From: Gaertneriomyces semiglobifer
Taxonomy: Eukaryota > Chytridiomycota > Chytridiomycetes > Spizellomycetales > Spizellomycetaceae
Assembly (NCBI GenBank): GCA_025558075.1
Contig: JAHLKF010000001.1
Span: 682,001 to 746,000 of the forward strand
Length of the DNA: 64,000 nucleotides
Direction: 5' to 3'
Shown: one piece after another, positions 29,750 through 40,140 of the stretch
Numbering within the stretch: position 1 is the first letter of the stretch
How the letters are laid out: each line of letters begins with the position of its first letter
The notes under the pieces: generated by a model
The model's database searches: none
Told to the model about the DNA's origin: nothing
Seen by the model: only the letters and a program-made list of their open reading frames with translations
Made by a program: the position numbers and the translations under genes

Positions 29750-32360
29750 TCAAGTTGGAACTTGTGCCACAGTCAAAGTAATCTGTGTCCCATTCCGCCG
29801 GTTTGTCGACCGTGGAGCAATCTGAAGCCGTTTCTTGATGAGTTTTCCAAAACCCTTAAGGCATATATCGCCGTTGGCTTTTCGTCCACCGTATCCCTGT
29901 TCAATGAACTCTTTATACTTTGAAAAAAAGACTTCGGTGGTGATTTCATATGTTTTGCCCTGTTCAAAATACTGAGCCTCCCGCTTTCCTTCCTTGTTAG
30001 CAAGATTTTGGTAAATGATGTTGCCTTCCAATAGATCATCAGCAAACAGTTCCAAAGGTGTTTTTGCCCATACCTTCATGTCTTCCTTTTCCTGAGTCTC
30101 AGGAACCTTGCGAGGATGGAAACCGGTCAAGTCAATGCTCATCAAATACGTGTAGTAATGATCAGCCACCTCCTGCATCAGACTCAACGCCAACTTTTTA
30201 AAGTACTCTTCATTTCCGCGTTGGCAACTTGATGATTCCTTGACAAAGTACCGGCGGTCACTCTGTTCTACCCGGACACAATTGTCTTGATTGGATAGAA
30301 ACACAAAATTCATAAAGGCATCAATCATCACAGAATCTACGCCTTTTTTCTCCAACTTCTGCCATACTTGGGTGATGAGGGACTTGAGTTTATTGTTGAT
30401 TTTGTGCCCACCCGCAAAAGCAACTTCATCACCCAACACAAAATCTTTCCAGCATGCAATGAGGTAAACTGTCCTGTCAAAACATCCAGATCATTCAAAT
30501 AAAGATAATGTTCATGACCAATGATGAACTTGCCAAAGAATTCCCAAAAGACGTTCTTGCCAATTCCTTGCCTGCTAAAGTTTACAATCGCTGTTTCCGT
30601 CTTCACAAAAGGTTTCTGGAGAATGGACGCCATCCACTTTTCTGTAAAGTCCCCATGTTCTTTGACGCCGGCATTCAGAATTGTGTATATATAATGACGA
30701 ATCGGTGCAATGAGTTCTTCAGAATACTCTTCAAGAAGCGTCGCTTGAAACCCATAAAAGAGGTTCAGTTTAGAATGTGGCTTGTCTCCGATGAACGAGG
30801 GGTCCATGACAATGTTTTTGAACGTCATCATATAGGATGCTTGTCCCAAAGGCTGAAGAGTGAAACTGTTGTCTTTTCCCTGCTACGCTTATCCGGCACT
30901 TGAATGTTGTAGTGATCCTTGGCAGCTCCCGTTTCATTTTTCTTCCTAATGATCCACGACTCACTTGGAGTGTTGCGGTAGCAGTACATGACTGAAGTCT
31001 TGTTGGTGACCTTGGCAAAGTAGTGGTTAAGGTAACCGATCAGATCTGCAGGTCTCTTATCAAAGATCTCTTGTGCGCATTGAACGGACAGCTCTTCGTC
31101 CTGTTGCACGTGAATGTCGTTCCGCTTATTGACATATTCAGCCCAAGGATCTTCTTCCTTTACCGGCTTTTCTTTGTTGCCTTTGTCTAGACAAAGGCGC
31201 TTGTAAAATTCCTTCTTCACAATCATCGGCTTGATTGCCAGAGGAATCCCCATCCCGGTGTGTTGCTTGACATACTGTTGGATGTCGTGAAAGGTGTTCT
31301 TATCGACGACATGGACAGGATTCGTGCGTGCCTGAAGTCCATCGAATATCAAAACATCCGGAGAAATGTTGTTTTCCTCCAAATACTGTATGGTCTTTTG
31401 AAGTGCCTGATTCTCCAGAGTCTGGACAACCAGACTGAGAAATGAGCCGGTGCGGTTGACAGAAATCTTTTTGTGACGTGAACTTTGAATGTGTTTTCAC
31501 AGAGTAGTGTACAAGGTATCTCCTGCTTGAAACTTGGGAACAAGTGATCCATAGATCGCCTGATGAATGGCTCTGAAGAATCCGATTTTGGGCTCTACAT
31601 AGCCCTTCATCAGCATTGAGATGACTTGTTCCTTGTCAATTTTGTACTTTTGGAGAATTATTTGACAGTTTCCCATATACTGTCCAAGTTCTTTGCATTC
31701 AATGCTAAATGTCTCACATAGATGTGCAAGGATGGTAGGGGCACTGTTCACTTGATCAACATCAACATAAAAATCGGCGCTGAGAAAGGCACGGACGCTC
31801 TTGGGAAATCCTTGCAGTCCTAAATTGGAGCGGGCAAAGAGGCGACCGCTTCCATTGATGGAATACTTGGAATAAGTGTCTTCCACGCGGAACTCATTGG
31901 TATTGCCCGTGTAGCAACTTTTCCAATATTCTTTGAGTTGTTTCTTGACTTTGGTGTCAAGATACGGATTGCGCAACAACACTTTTAACTTTTCTTCATC
32001 ACAGAGTTCGATTCTTGATTCAATGGTCGACATCTCTTTATTGTCGACAGGAAATTCAAAGATCTCATTGTCGTTGATTGATGGCACCACTTCCATTTTG
32101 TTGATACCATGGGCAACTTTGCGAACATCAGGAGAGGCACGATGAATTACAGGAGGTTCAGGAGTGGCATCCTTAGCAGTGTCACCATCACTGCACTTGG
32201 GCTCCTCCTCGTACTTGTAGTCATCGATCTCTGCCTCGCGCTGTCGTTCGTATGCCTTTACGTGCCTACGCGTCTCCCTCATGAACTCTGCATCCACTGC
32301 AGCCAGAACACTTTTCCATTCAAGATCGGAAGTCATTTCTTTGAGCGAAAAGATGGGCAA
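29750..32360 (-). pseudogene. TVpol/primase-superfamily 3 helicase fusion, broken
   Basis: This is the replication protein of element 1. The N-terminal frame (32360-31497) has the segment FYVDVDQVNSAPTILAHL, as in transposon-virus polymerase/primase domains that precede S3H helicases. The C-terminal helicase has RQGIGKNVFWEFFGKFI (Walker A-like, with Asn in place of the usual Ser/Thr), VLGDEVAFAGGHKINNKLK and VFLSNQDNCV. The gene is cut by one in-frame TGA at about 31497, a frameshift near 30840 and another near 30430, so it is very likely dead. ATG at 32360 or at the Met a few codons later (MT SDLEW). Domain naming is by motif pattern only. Confidence 0.75.
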
Positions 32361-32618
32361 AGATCGGTAAATGGGAAAAGTGTTGTATAGTTTTTTGTAT
32401 GTTTCTTAATACAACCTAAATTTTTTTGAAGGGTAAAACTAAAGCTTTTTTCTCAAATGCACCTTTTTATCGAAAAATGCAGCGTCATAACATGACGTCA
32501 TCCATTTTTCTCAAAAAACTATTTAAGTCGACTTATAGTAAAAATAAATTTTATAAGTCACTTATTAAAAATAGAACAAGTCAACTTTTACGCATTTTCT
32601 CACGACAAATTCCAAGCC
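32361..32618. promoter_or_regulatory. divergent control region with TIR-type iterons
   Basis: The region between the divergent helicase and recombinase genes is AT-rich. It carries GACTTAT at 32530-32536 and the inverted ATAAGTC at 32553-32559, the same heptamer that forms the iteron array in both TIRs. A TGACGTCA palindrome is near 32493-32501. One protein may therefore bind the ends and this promoter. Confidence 0.5.
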
Positions 32619-33755
32619 ATGGCTGATCATATGGATGTGTGTACCGTTCCCGACGTCGATGGAACTTCCACTTGCACCGACGACGATGAAGAACAAGTGA
32701 CACCTGTGTTCAAGGGCACCACTTTTCCTACCCACAACCGTGAATTTCGCAAAATCGAGACCATCTTCCGCGAGATCTTTGACAATACAACCTTTACCAA
32801 GTCGGAGCGTCCGAACATCAAGTCTTCTATCAACAAACTCGCCGGAGATCATCTTGAAGTCAATTGTATCGGCGATCTGAAACGTTTCGTGAAGCACATT
32901 GAAGAAAAGTTCAAGTCTGCCACGCGACACAATGTCAAAAACAAGATCCGTCACGTCCGTTTGCTCCTGGATAATTCGACACTTGATCATCGTCGTGAAA
33001 TGCTGAAGATGCCGGATGCAGATGAAGAGGAGGTCAATGATATCTTCAACAGGATCATTCCTGTTTACGGTAAGAAGACTGATGAGCTCAAGCAGCAAGA
33101 GAAGAATGCGAGATTCAAGCAAGCAACACCTCATGAAAGGAGGAACTACATGCCATATGAAGAGTTATATCCTGCGTTGCTGGAGAAATTGGATGAGATC
33201 ACACCGGAAAATGTACGTACCGTTCACTCACAGATGTTGATCGGTGCCTCCATCTTGCTGGGTGGATCAAAGATGCGCAGGTTGAATATTGGGGAAACAA
33301 AGGCGATGGACTTTGGTGCTAATATGAAACTTTTACTGTCGGACTACATCATTAAAATCAAGAAATGCAACAAGAGCAAGGAGAAACCTACTGATTATGA
33401 CCACAATGTGGAAATCGTGATCGAGGATGAAAAGATCATGGAAAAGTTGAAACTCTTGGCTGACACTCGTAATGCTGATTCCGACCATTATTTCTTCAAA
33501 AGGGACATGATCAACCAGGAGACCAATGACTATGCACCTGATTGTGCTTGGTTCGGTGTTCGTCTTTCCAAGACCCTCGAGAGGGAATTCGGTAAGAAAT
33601 TGACTGTGGGTATGCTACGTATTATCTGCGGTAAGTATCTCTCCAAGACAATGGACAATGGTGATCCAAGGAAACAAGAAGAGATCGCCGAGATTATGGG
33701 ACACGCTTACAAGACTCATCAAGAGCATTACAACATTGAAGGATTGGAAGTCTAG
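32619..33755 (+). CDS. tyrosine recombinase of element 1
   Basis: The 378-aa frame has a helical core-binding region and a C-terminal catalytic domain. The last part reads TVGMLRIICGKYLSKT, then EEIAEIMGHAYKTHQEHYN, which fits box II of tyrosine recombinases: Arg in the LRI segment, His in GHAY and the final Tyr nucleophile in EHYN. The first catalytic Arg is probably in GGSKMRRLNI. The family includes recombinases of Tlr elements, virophages and large DNA viruses. The frame is intact and ends 18 bp from the end of the convergent rve integrase gene. Confidence 0.82.
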   Translation: MADHMDVCTVPDVDGTSTCTDDDEEQVTPVFKGTTFPTHNREFRKIETIFREIFDNTTFTKSERPNIKSSINKLAGDHLEVNCIGDLKRFVKHIEEKFKSATRHNVKNKIRHVRLLLDNSTLDHRREMLKMPDADEEEVNDIFNRIIPVYGKKTDELKQQEKNARFKQATPHERRNYMPYEELYPALLEKLDEITPENVRTVHSQMLIGASILLGGSKMRRLNIGETKAMDFGANMKLLLSDYIIKIKKCNKSKEKPTDYDHNVEIVIEDEKIMEKLKLLADTRNADSDHYFFKRDMINQETNDYAPDCAWFGVRLSKTLEREFGKKLTVGMLRIICGKYLSKTMDNGDPRKQEEIAEIMGHAYKTHQEHYNIEGLEV

Positions 33756-33773
33756 TTTTGTATAGTCATGTAC

Positions 33774-35012
33774 TTAGTGTGTATTTTCATAATCATATAT
33801 TTTATCTTGTGCATTGCTCAAGTTCGACACTGGCTCCCATGTTGATTCGGAGTGCGGGTAGCCTCGCCAGAGTACCAAGTACTCGCTTATATCTTCTCCT
33901 CTCGCTTGTCGACGCACCCTTTTATCGAGGATGGTCTCCACTTCAAATTCATCTTCACTCATATCTTCGTCTTCTTCAGCTTCATCCCTTGTAGTGCCCC
34001 TTTGTGTTCCCTCTGGAACGAGCCTTAGCTGGTATGCAGCATAGAGACCTACTTTACCTGCAAGGCGATAAGCATCCATGTAATTCGGATGCTTACTCGG
34101 CACTCCGCCTGTAATGGTAAAAATATCGTCGGTGAAGTAGCCTTGTTTAGCTCGCCTTCGAATATCCGTGCTTTCAGTCTTCAATAACCGTACCTTATCT
34201 CCGATCGAGAATTTCGGCAGGACTTTTATTCCTCTGCCTTTCGTTCGGAGAGCGAGTTGATTTCTATAGGCATTCTGTAAATCCATCTCTATTTCATCGG
34301 GCGTCCTGAGTTTCTTCTCCGCTTCAAAGGACACATCCGAGTTAATATTCTCCACAAATTGCGGTAAGGATCCTACCCAGTCTCTGTTACCCATTTTGAT
34401 ATCTGCATACAGCCTTCGTTTCAGTGTTCCATTCATTCTTTCCACTATGCCATTTGTTTGTGGTGCACCAGGTTTGGAATAGCGCCAAGGGATATCTTGC
34501 TGTTCAGCCCATGTCTGCACAATATCCAGCAATTCGGTTCCATTATCACTTTGAATACTTCGAATTTCAACTCCATCGTCCACTAACCCTTGTAAGAAAT
34601 CACGGACATTCATTTGATTATTGGCACGGATTGCTTTACTATACAACCTCTTGGTCAGAATGTCGACTGCATTGACAACGTAGGAATACCTGTTGTAGCT
34701 CACTGCCGACAGATTAATTGTATCGATCTGAAGCACGCCTTTTTCGCTGGAAAGGATAGGTCTTATGCCGCCCTTGCTCACAATGGGTCTTGTCGTCTTT
34801 TGATGGAGTTCTTGCTTCTTCAGCCATTCGAGGACAGCTCGTTGGCTTCCCTTGAAAAAGCTGTAACGGCTCTTTGCTAAAAAATACAACCGGTCGCGTC
34901 CCATGTATGCCTTCTTGTCATAGTAGAGTTCTTCCAAAATGTCTTCATCTTTCTTGGAGAGACTTTTCCACCTGTTCGTGGATCTATGTCCACCATCATC
35001 TTCGTCGCTCAT
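33774..35012 (-). CDS. rve (DDE) integrase with C-terminal chromodomain
   Basis: This is a retroviral-type integrase like those of Polintons and Ginger elements, 412 aa and intact. The catalytic triad is visible as Asp in VLQIDTINL, Asp in IQSDNGTELL and Glu in TNGIVERMNGT. A chromodomain closes the protein (EFEVETILDKRV, YLVLWRGYPHSESTWEP), which may target integration to marked chromatin. The N-terminal Zn-finger helix bundle is weak. The ATG at 35012 faces the small basic gene at 35047. It sits directly beside the tyrosine recombinase, so the element codes two different integration enzymes. Confidence 0.93.
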   Translation of the reverse strand: MSDEDDGGHRSTNRWKSLSKKDEDILEELYYDKKAYMGRDRLYFLAKSRYSFFKGSQRAVLEWLKKQELHQKTTRPIVSKGGIRPILSSEKGVLQIDTINLSAVSYNRYSYVVNAVDILTKRLYSKAIRANNQMNVRDFLQGLVDDGVEIRSIQSDNGTELLDIVQTWAEQQDIPWRYSKPGAPQTNGIVERMNGTLKRRLYADIKMGNRDWVGSLPQFVENINSDVSFEAEKKLRTPDEIEMDLQNAYRNQLALRTKGRGIKVLPKFSIGDKVRLLKTESTDIRRRAKQGYFTDDIFTITGGVPSKHPNYMDAYRLAGKVGLYAAYQLRLVPEGTQRGTTRDEAEEDEDMSEDEFEVETILDKRVRRQARGEDISEYLVLWRGYPHSESTWEPVSNLSNAQDKIYDYENTH

Positions 35013-35046
35013 TCTTTTTTAGATTCTTATCATTAAGCCCGTAAAA

Positions 35047-35211
35047 ATGCCAAAAAGGAAGAAGACCGTGTCGCTACCTGCTAGCATGCGAACAATGTTC
35101 CCAGCTGCATCTGTTATCAGGAACAAGCCTGGACCCAAAAAATATCACAACAAGGTCGAGGATGAGTTGAAGGCAATCCGTCAAATCCTAAAAACAACCC
35201 TCATGACTTGA
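35047..35211 (+). CDS. small basic protein of 54 aa (possible virion core peptide)
   Basis: The frame starts MPKRKKTVSLPASMRTMF at 35047 and ends with TGA at 35209-35211. It is strongly basic (RKK, RNKPGPKKYH, KTT) and lies between the integrase and the capsid gene. Small basic core peptides are common in polinton-like and adenoviral relatives, but this assignment is by size, charge and position only. Confidence 0.45.
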   Translation: MPKRKKTVSLPASMRTMFPAASVIRNKPGPKKYHNKVEDELKAIRQILKTTLMT

Positions 35212-35307
35212 CGGTCCATCTGAGACAAATAAGTAGAAATGATATATTTGAGAAAGCTTTTGAAAACACTAAAAGAAAAACTTCACAACGAATTTCCCTC
35301 AAGGAAT

Positions 35308-36549
35308 TTAGATGATCGACGTTGTCAGTCCGAACATCAAGGTACGAACAGTATAGACCGTCGTGATCATGCTCACTCGAGTGGACGGAACGTTAGCAGG
35401 GTCGTGGTGTAATACAACTCGCAAATTTCCGTCTGTCCCCATCAGATTCAGGGAAGAGCCCATTAATTCCTCGTCCTTCAATGCGAACAAATGTCATATC
35501 GTGAAGGACTGATCGTCAAATGTGCTGAAGTCCAGGTCTTCACTTTCATACATGTCGGAATTCGACATACTTAATGCACCGCTCATCACGGCATCTTCTC
35601 GAGTAAAGTCCTCCTGCAACGGGAGCCTCCAACCTCCCAAGGTATACCTATAAGACAACAGACCGGCATCGTTGTACACTTGTTCTTTATTTCCAGTCGT
35701 TGTACCATAGGTGTCGTCGTTGCGAAACCTATGACTAAGACCTACCACTCTAGAATTCGTGAGCGGCAGAATGATGGTGTTCATCGACGAACCGCTCAAT
35801 GGGGAAATAATTTGGGTAGCTTGGACGAAGTCCATTTCCAAATAGTGTCCTTTTTGGATTGCGGAATGTCCGGCGGCTAAAAATTCGGCTGAAGGTCCCA
35901 CAACTTGGCATATCATCCGTACATCGTCAATGATAAAGTACGCATTCCCTGCATTCTGAAGAGTGTAGGTTGGAGAGTTCAGACTTAGCGAGATTTCACA
36001 AGAGTTGCCAGCGAGCAAACACAAGGGGATAGGTTGTCCATTGACGGGATTCAGAGACCCCACCTGTAGGTGATGGCGGACAACTGTCCCTTCATCTGTA
36101 GTATTGAAGAAATCAGTACGACCATATCCTTCGAAATGGCGGAGGTATTTTTTTCGTCCTGTGGTTTCGAATTGGTACGTCTGTGATAGGAGTTCGGGAT
36201 AATCGTCCACAGAATCTGAAACTTTGCCTGCTAATTTGACTGTTACTCCCTTGATTACTGACATTGCTCCTACAGTGTTATTTTGGATGCTCCCATCTGC
36301 GCCATACCACCTGACGCGAAACGATAGGTAGCACCTCTGGGGGCGCCAGAAGCACGTAGGGTTATCTACCTTGATCTGAATGAGATTACCAGGACTTCTC
36401 GAATCGTACCTGTCCTTGATCGGTCTCACCACGTCGATGTTCTCACTAAGTGCGTCACTGGTCATACCAAACTGGGATGATTCATAAATCCAGTTCCTGG
36501 GAACCATCGGATAGGTCAAGCCCGAAACTGCAGTATTCACAACAGCCAT
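35308..36549 (-). CDS. double-jelly-roll major capsid protein of element 1
   Basis: The ATG is at 36549 (MAVVNTAVSGLTYPMVPRNW). The frame is open for 351 codons to TGA at 35494. It then stays open in the same frame for another 60 codons (FALKDEELMGSSLNLMG...TTVYTVRTLMFG) to 35308, so the TGA is probably a late nonsense mutation in a protein of about 413 aa. The beta-rich sequence with paired jelly-roll-like blocks (CYLSFRVRWYG, GVTVKLAG, CEISLSLNSPTYTLQNAG, IILPLTNSRVVGLSHRF) and the gene order suggest the PLV capsid protein. It is not detectably similar by eye to the capsid gene of element 2. The call needs a profile or structure comparison. Confidence 0.62.
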
Positions 36550-36646
36550 TTTTTTTGTCTTGTTTTTCTTTACTCTCACACGGAGGAATCGCCCAGGGAA
36601 AAAAAATGTATCAGTTAGTTTCTGATACATAAAATACATTTTTTTT

Positions 36647-37144
36647 TCATTGAAATCGGCTACGTCTGGGGAAGATAGCCAAGTAAGGATTCATTTCAGG
36701 TTGTTGTTGAACAGGTTGAGGCTGCATCTGTTGTTCATCTTCACTGCTGGTATCATCCATTTTTACATAGACTTTCTTCTTCCTTGGTGTCTTTGGTTTT
36801 GACGGAGGTGCCGGTGCAGGTACAGGCGCAGGTTCAGACTTGGCTCTTACCTGTCTAGGTTTCCTTTTTGCACGCTGCTCTTCCTTGTGTTTCGCAAGCA
36901 ATGCTTTGGCTTCTTCGATCCTCTGCTGCTCCTTCTTCTTCTTTTGTTCCTCCGAGAGTTGTCGGAGATTCTCCGTTTGTGCAGCTCTTGCCCTCTCGAA
37001 AGCCGCAATCTGAGCAGCAGACCGTGGCTTCTTTACCTTGGGCTGTTCTTCAGTATATACAGGATTTTGTACTACATTTTGTACCACGTCCGTCTTGAGA
37101 ACATTCTTGGTCGTCGGGACAGTGTTTTTCTGAATTTCTGACAT
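36647..37144 (-). CDS. Lys-rich coiled-coil protein of element 1
   Basis: A 165-aa frame starting MSEIQKNTVPTTKN. The middle is a charged helix (SAAQIAAFERARAAQ, LSEEQKKKKEQQRIEE) followed by a Pro/Lys-rich part (PAPAPPSKPKTPRKKK) and an acidic/Gln tail. A protein of the same build lies in element 2 at 55285-55992, also with a SEEQK helix start. Such proteins are common near the capsid genes of polinton-like viruses; function unknown. Confidence 0.55.
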   Translation of the reverse strand: MSEIQKNTVPTTKNVLKTDVVQNVVQNPVYTEEQPKVKKPRSAAQIAAFERARAAQTENLRQLSEEQKKKKEQQRIEEAKALLAKHKEEQRAKRKPRQVRAKSEPAPVPAPAPPSKPKTPRKKKVYVKMDDTSSEDEQQMQPQPVQQQPEMNPYLAIFPRRSRFQ

Positions 37145-37215
37145 TTTCGTTGGTTGTTTAACTTAAGCTTTCTAAAAAAAAATCAAAACTTTACAAACTG
37201 CGAAAAGAAAAGAAA

Positions 37216-38876
37216 TCACTTTTTCTTCTTGTACCCCTTATTGCTTCGCGCGTCTGGTTCCGCATACACAACCTCTTTTCCTTTGTTCCTTCCACTGTGA
37301 CGAGGCTGTGGCTCTTCGACAGACGCAGTCGCTATGGGAATGGCGGAAGAACTTGACGGTGGGAAACCAGGAAGTGTGTAACCAGCATTCGATCGTGCAT
37401 CTGGTTCTTTGTATGTGGTTTGTTTTCCTTTGTTGCATCCTGACCTTCTAGGGACTACAGGGGTCACTGCAGTAGGTGAGATAGCAGGAGTTGTAGGCGA
37501 TGCTCTTGTGGATCGTGCTCTAGGTGTGCTGGATGAAGCAGTTGGAGAGATACGTTCTTGCTTGACCGCTGTGATAGGTGATGTGATGACATCTTGCCCG
37601 GGCGAAGGCGGCACAATAGGATCGCGACTAGGTGTCAATAACACAGGACCGGCAAGCGCTGTTTCAACCTTGAGATCAGGTTTGTATCTTTTACTTCTTT
37701 TGGGTGTTGTCACTGTGGGGCTGTCGTGATCGCTCTTGATCAGAATGAACGGTTCGGGTGTTGGAAGGGACTGCGGGGACTGCGGTGATGCTAATCTAGG
37801 ACTGCGTGGGTATTCGATTCTTGGTTGAACACTGGGGTACATTTGGACCGGTGAAGCACTTGGATAAGTGATCCGTGCCGGCAATGGTGGCTGCGCAGGT
37901 TCAGGAGTAGCACTTGGATAGTAATGAGCATACGGAAGCTGTGGGAGTTGATACGGCGCAGCTATGGTGGGACTTGGGGGTAATGTTACCTCAGGGGTGG
38001 TTGTCCTACTGCTACGTCGACGGACAGGACTGACTGCCGTGATATCCATCGGTTCGTTATTTGGTACAATGCCTTGCAGCTCGTCGATAGGAACTCTTTG
38101 TTGGAACAGGTCAGCCATTGTGGCTGCATCTCTAAACTTCTTTGTTTTTGTCTGTGCCTCTGCATTCCTCAGTTCAGTGTGTGTCGTCTGAGCTCCGGTA
38201 CTGCTTGATTGGGTATGAGTTTGTGTTGTTGAAGTCCGGAAATCTCTGATGCGTGTTCCATGCCGTAAAGTACCTTCGGTAGGGGCAACATCCAGTATAA
38301 TTGGTCCAGGTTTCCCAATGGTGCCAACTTCATCACTTACCTGGACACCAGTGTCGGTCATGTTGATCACAGGATTGCTGGCATGGATCGTCTTGGATAC
38401 GTGGGTCAGATTGTCATGTTTTGGGAAACCAGGAAGGTCACGGACAACATTCCTTGACGAGTCCCCGAGAAACTGATTCGGCTGGTGGAAGACATTAACA
38501 GATCCATCACCATTGTCTTCATACTTGACTGTACCGCTCATGTTAACGATACGCCCATCCCGTGGGATCAGATTTCCATTGTCCAATTCATCGAAATATT
38601 ATCCCTTTGCCTTGTATTCTTTGACAGCGACGAATGCCTCTACTGCATCCTTGGCTACCTTGGAAACATAATCAGGACCGGAAAAATGAGGACCGTTTAG
38701 TTCAAGATCTTTTTAACCTGTCCAAACGAAGGAAACACAAAGTCTCCATGTGTTCTTCTGTCCTTGGCGACGCCCGGTCGTATCAGAGCAAACTGGGTCC
38801 AGTCGACAACTACGGTCGGAGCTGCATCTATTCGCCTGAACCAAACACTCAGATCCTGATCGAAGATGGCAGGCAT
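37216..38876 (-). pseudogene. large Pro/Ser-rich structural-type protein, broken
   Basis: The minus strand opens with ATG at 38876 (MPAIFDQDLSVWFRRIDAAP), shifts frame near 38705, meets one in-frame TAA near 38601, and continues open to 37216, about 550 codons in all. The N-terminal part is globular (VDWTQFALIRPGV). The rest is Pro/Ser/Thr-rich with a C-terminal duplicated motif (NKGKQTTYKEPDARSNAGY and NKGKEVVYAEPDARSNKGY) and a Lys tail. The first 59 codons form a frame too short to stand out alone. No family recognised. Confidence 0.5.
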
Positions 38877-38993
38877 ATGGGTTGGTTAATAGAGGAATAT
38901 TTCTGTGTCTATATATTAAGATAGAAATAAAATAACAGCCAGCGAGAAGACGTTGAACAGTAAAAACTCTTCAAGTTCAAAGGATCAAAAGAC

Positions 38994-39290
38994 ATGGCAA
39001 ACTTCTTCCGGAACATCAGACAACGAGCAGGTGGGTTCTTACGAGCCCTTCCACAGAACGTTACAAAGGCATGTGGATTCCTAACAGCCGTCCAGGCGAA
39101 TGCCGGAAGAGCTGGTTGACTGATTCAACATGCCAATGCAGGAGTCCAAGGCAATGCGCTGTTTAACAACAAGGTGCGAGAAGCATCGCGTCGGGCAACG
39201 GAGTTTTCAGACCTAGGGTTAAAGAAGGTGTCGGAAGTGGCTGCGAATACGGACAAGTTTGTGGAGCACATGGGAAGCTATGGGTGGTGA
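38994..39290 (+). pseudogene. small protein gene spanning the TIR border, nonsense-mutated
   Basis: ATG at 38994 (MANFFRNIRQRAGGF). The frame meets TGA at 39117-39119 and then stays open to 39290, 98 codons in total. The left-TIR copy has Arg (AGA) at the stop position. The right TIR begins at about 39094, so the 3' two-thirds of the gene are duplicated at the other end and the 5' third is unique. The protein is basic with a glycine-rich start, and looks like a small virion or membrane-active peptide (inference). Confidence 0.6.
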
Positions 39291-40140
39291 TGAGTGAACA
39301 GTTGGCGCCATGACGGATTGCTTGCCGCAAATCATTAGATATGAAAACAAAAAAAGGAAACTTTAGAGGAAAGCTTTGGAAGGTTTTCACAGATTTACCA
39401 CAAATGTGCCAGATAAAAGTGTTAGCGTAATGGTTATTGGTACATTTATATATTATAATAAAAGTAAATGTGCCATTAAAAAAGGTTTCGGTAAGCGTTT
39501 TGGCACATTTGGCACATTTGTACATTTAATTTTCTTAAGAATTTTCAGAAATGAAAAAAAAAGTAGATCTCGTTGGACGAGATCATAAAAAAAAGCTGTA
39601 TTTAAACATTTACTACCTGAAAACGCAAATGTCACATGTGCCAGACGTGCCAAAACGCTTGCGAGAACGATTTTTGTGGCACATTTGTAGATTTGTATGA
39701 ATAAGCAACCAGAAGGAGACTGGGAACTGGGAAGATTCATATGGGGTTGTATGAAGGGGGACACAGAATCACGTTGATTCTCGCGGCAAACTTAGGACTG
39801 TGTTGAAGTTGCGACGGTTTTGAAGTTGCGACGGTGTTGGTCGCATTTGCGGCTGCGACTTGGACGCAAGTTAAACTGATGCTGAAGGGAAACTGGTTGG
39901 TGGCAATGATTGGCGATGATGGTGATGATGGTGATGATGGCAATGATTGTCAATGGCGATCATGACTGGCGCGACTTATTTCTCTCAATAAGTCATTAAG
40001 TAATTCTTATCCTTATAAGTCCTTAATTAACTTGTATCCTCATAAGTCCTCCAAATAAGTCATATCGATAAGTCAACCTTAATAAGTCGACAATAATAAG
40101 TCCTATCAATAAGTCCCATTGACACAGTGCGCACTGTGTC
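39094..40140 (-). repeat. right TIR of element 1
   Basis: 1047 bp, inverted relative to 12325-12706 plus 17714-18415. It has the GTGCCA/TGGCAC-rich inner part, the CATCAC-type microsatellite, the mirrored GACTTAT iterons (about 39977-40115) and the 20-bp terminal palindrome. A few substitutions separate the two TIRs. Confidence 0.93.
40121..40140. repeat. 20-bp palindrome at the right end of element 1
   Basis: GACACAGTGCGCACTGTGTC is a perfect palindrome. It corresponds to the outer arms of the 50-bp palindrome at the left end with the central 30 bp missing. Confidence 0.9.

Larger units (their letters stand above)
12325..40140. mobile_element. element 1: integrated polinton-like virus with two recombinases
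   Basis: This 27.8-kb unit is bounded by inverted repeats of about 1.05 kb. Its left TIR is split by a copia insertion. Viral hallmark genes are the capsid protein (35308-36549), penton protein (24618-26440), A32-type packaging ATPase (26490-27224) and a primase/polymerase-helicase (29750-32360). It also carries a tyrosine recombinase and an rve integrase, plus a giant fibre. I found no family B polymerase and no adenovirus-type protease. The absence of a polymerase B with a helicase fusion instead is the pattern of polinton-like viruses, virophages and Tlr elements. Nonsense and frameshift lesions in at least five genes and two retroelement insertions show that it is decaying. Confidence 0.88.

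Noticed and set aside
29750..36549. Possible recoding of TGA as an amino acid in element 1
   Set aside because: RPB4 and glyoxalase I end with TGA, and several element genes also end with TGA. TAG and TAA interrupt other element genes in the same way, and frameshifts are present too, so ordinary decay explains it.
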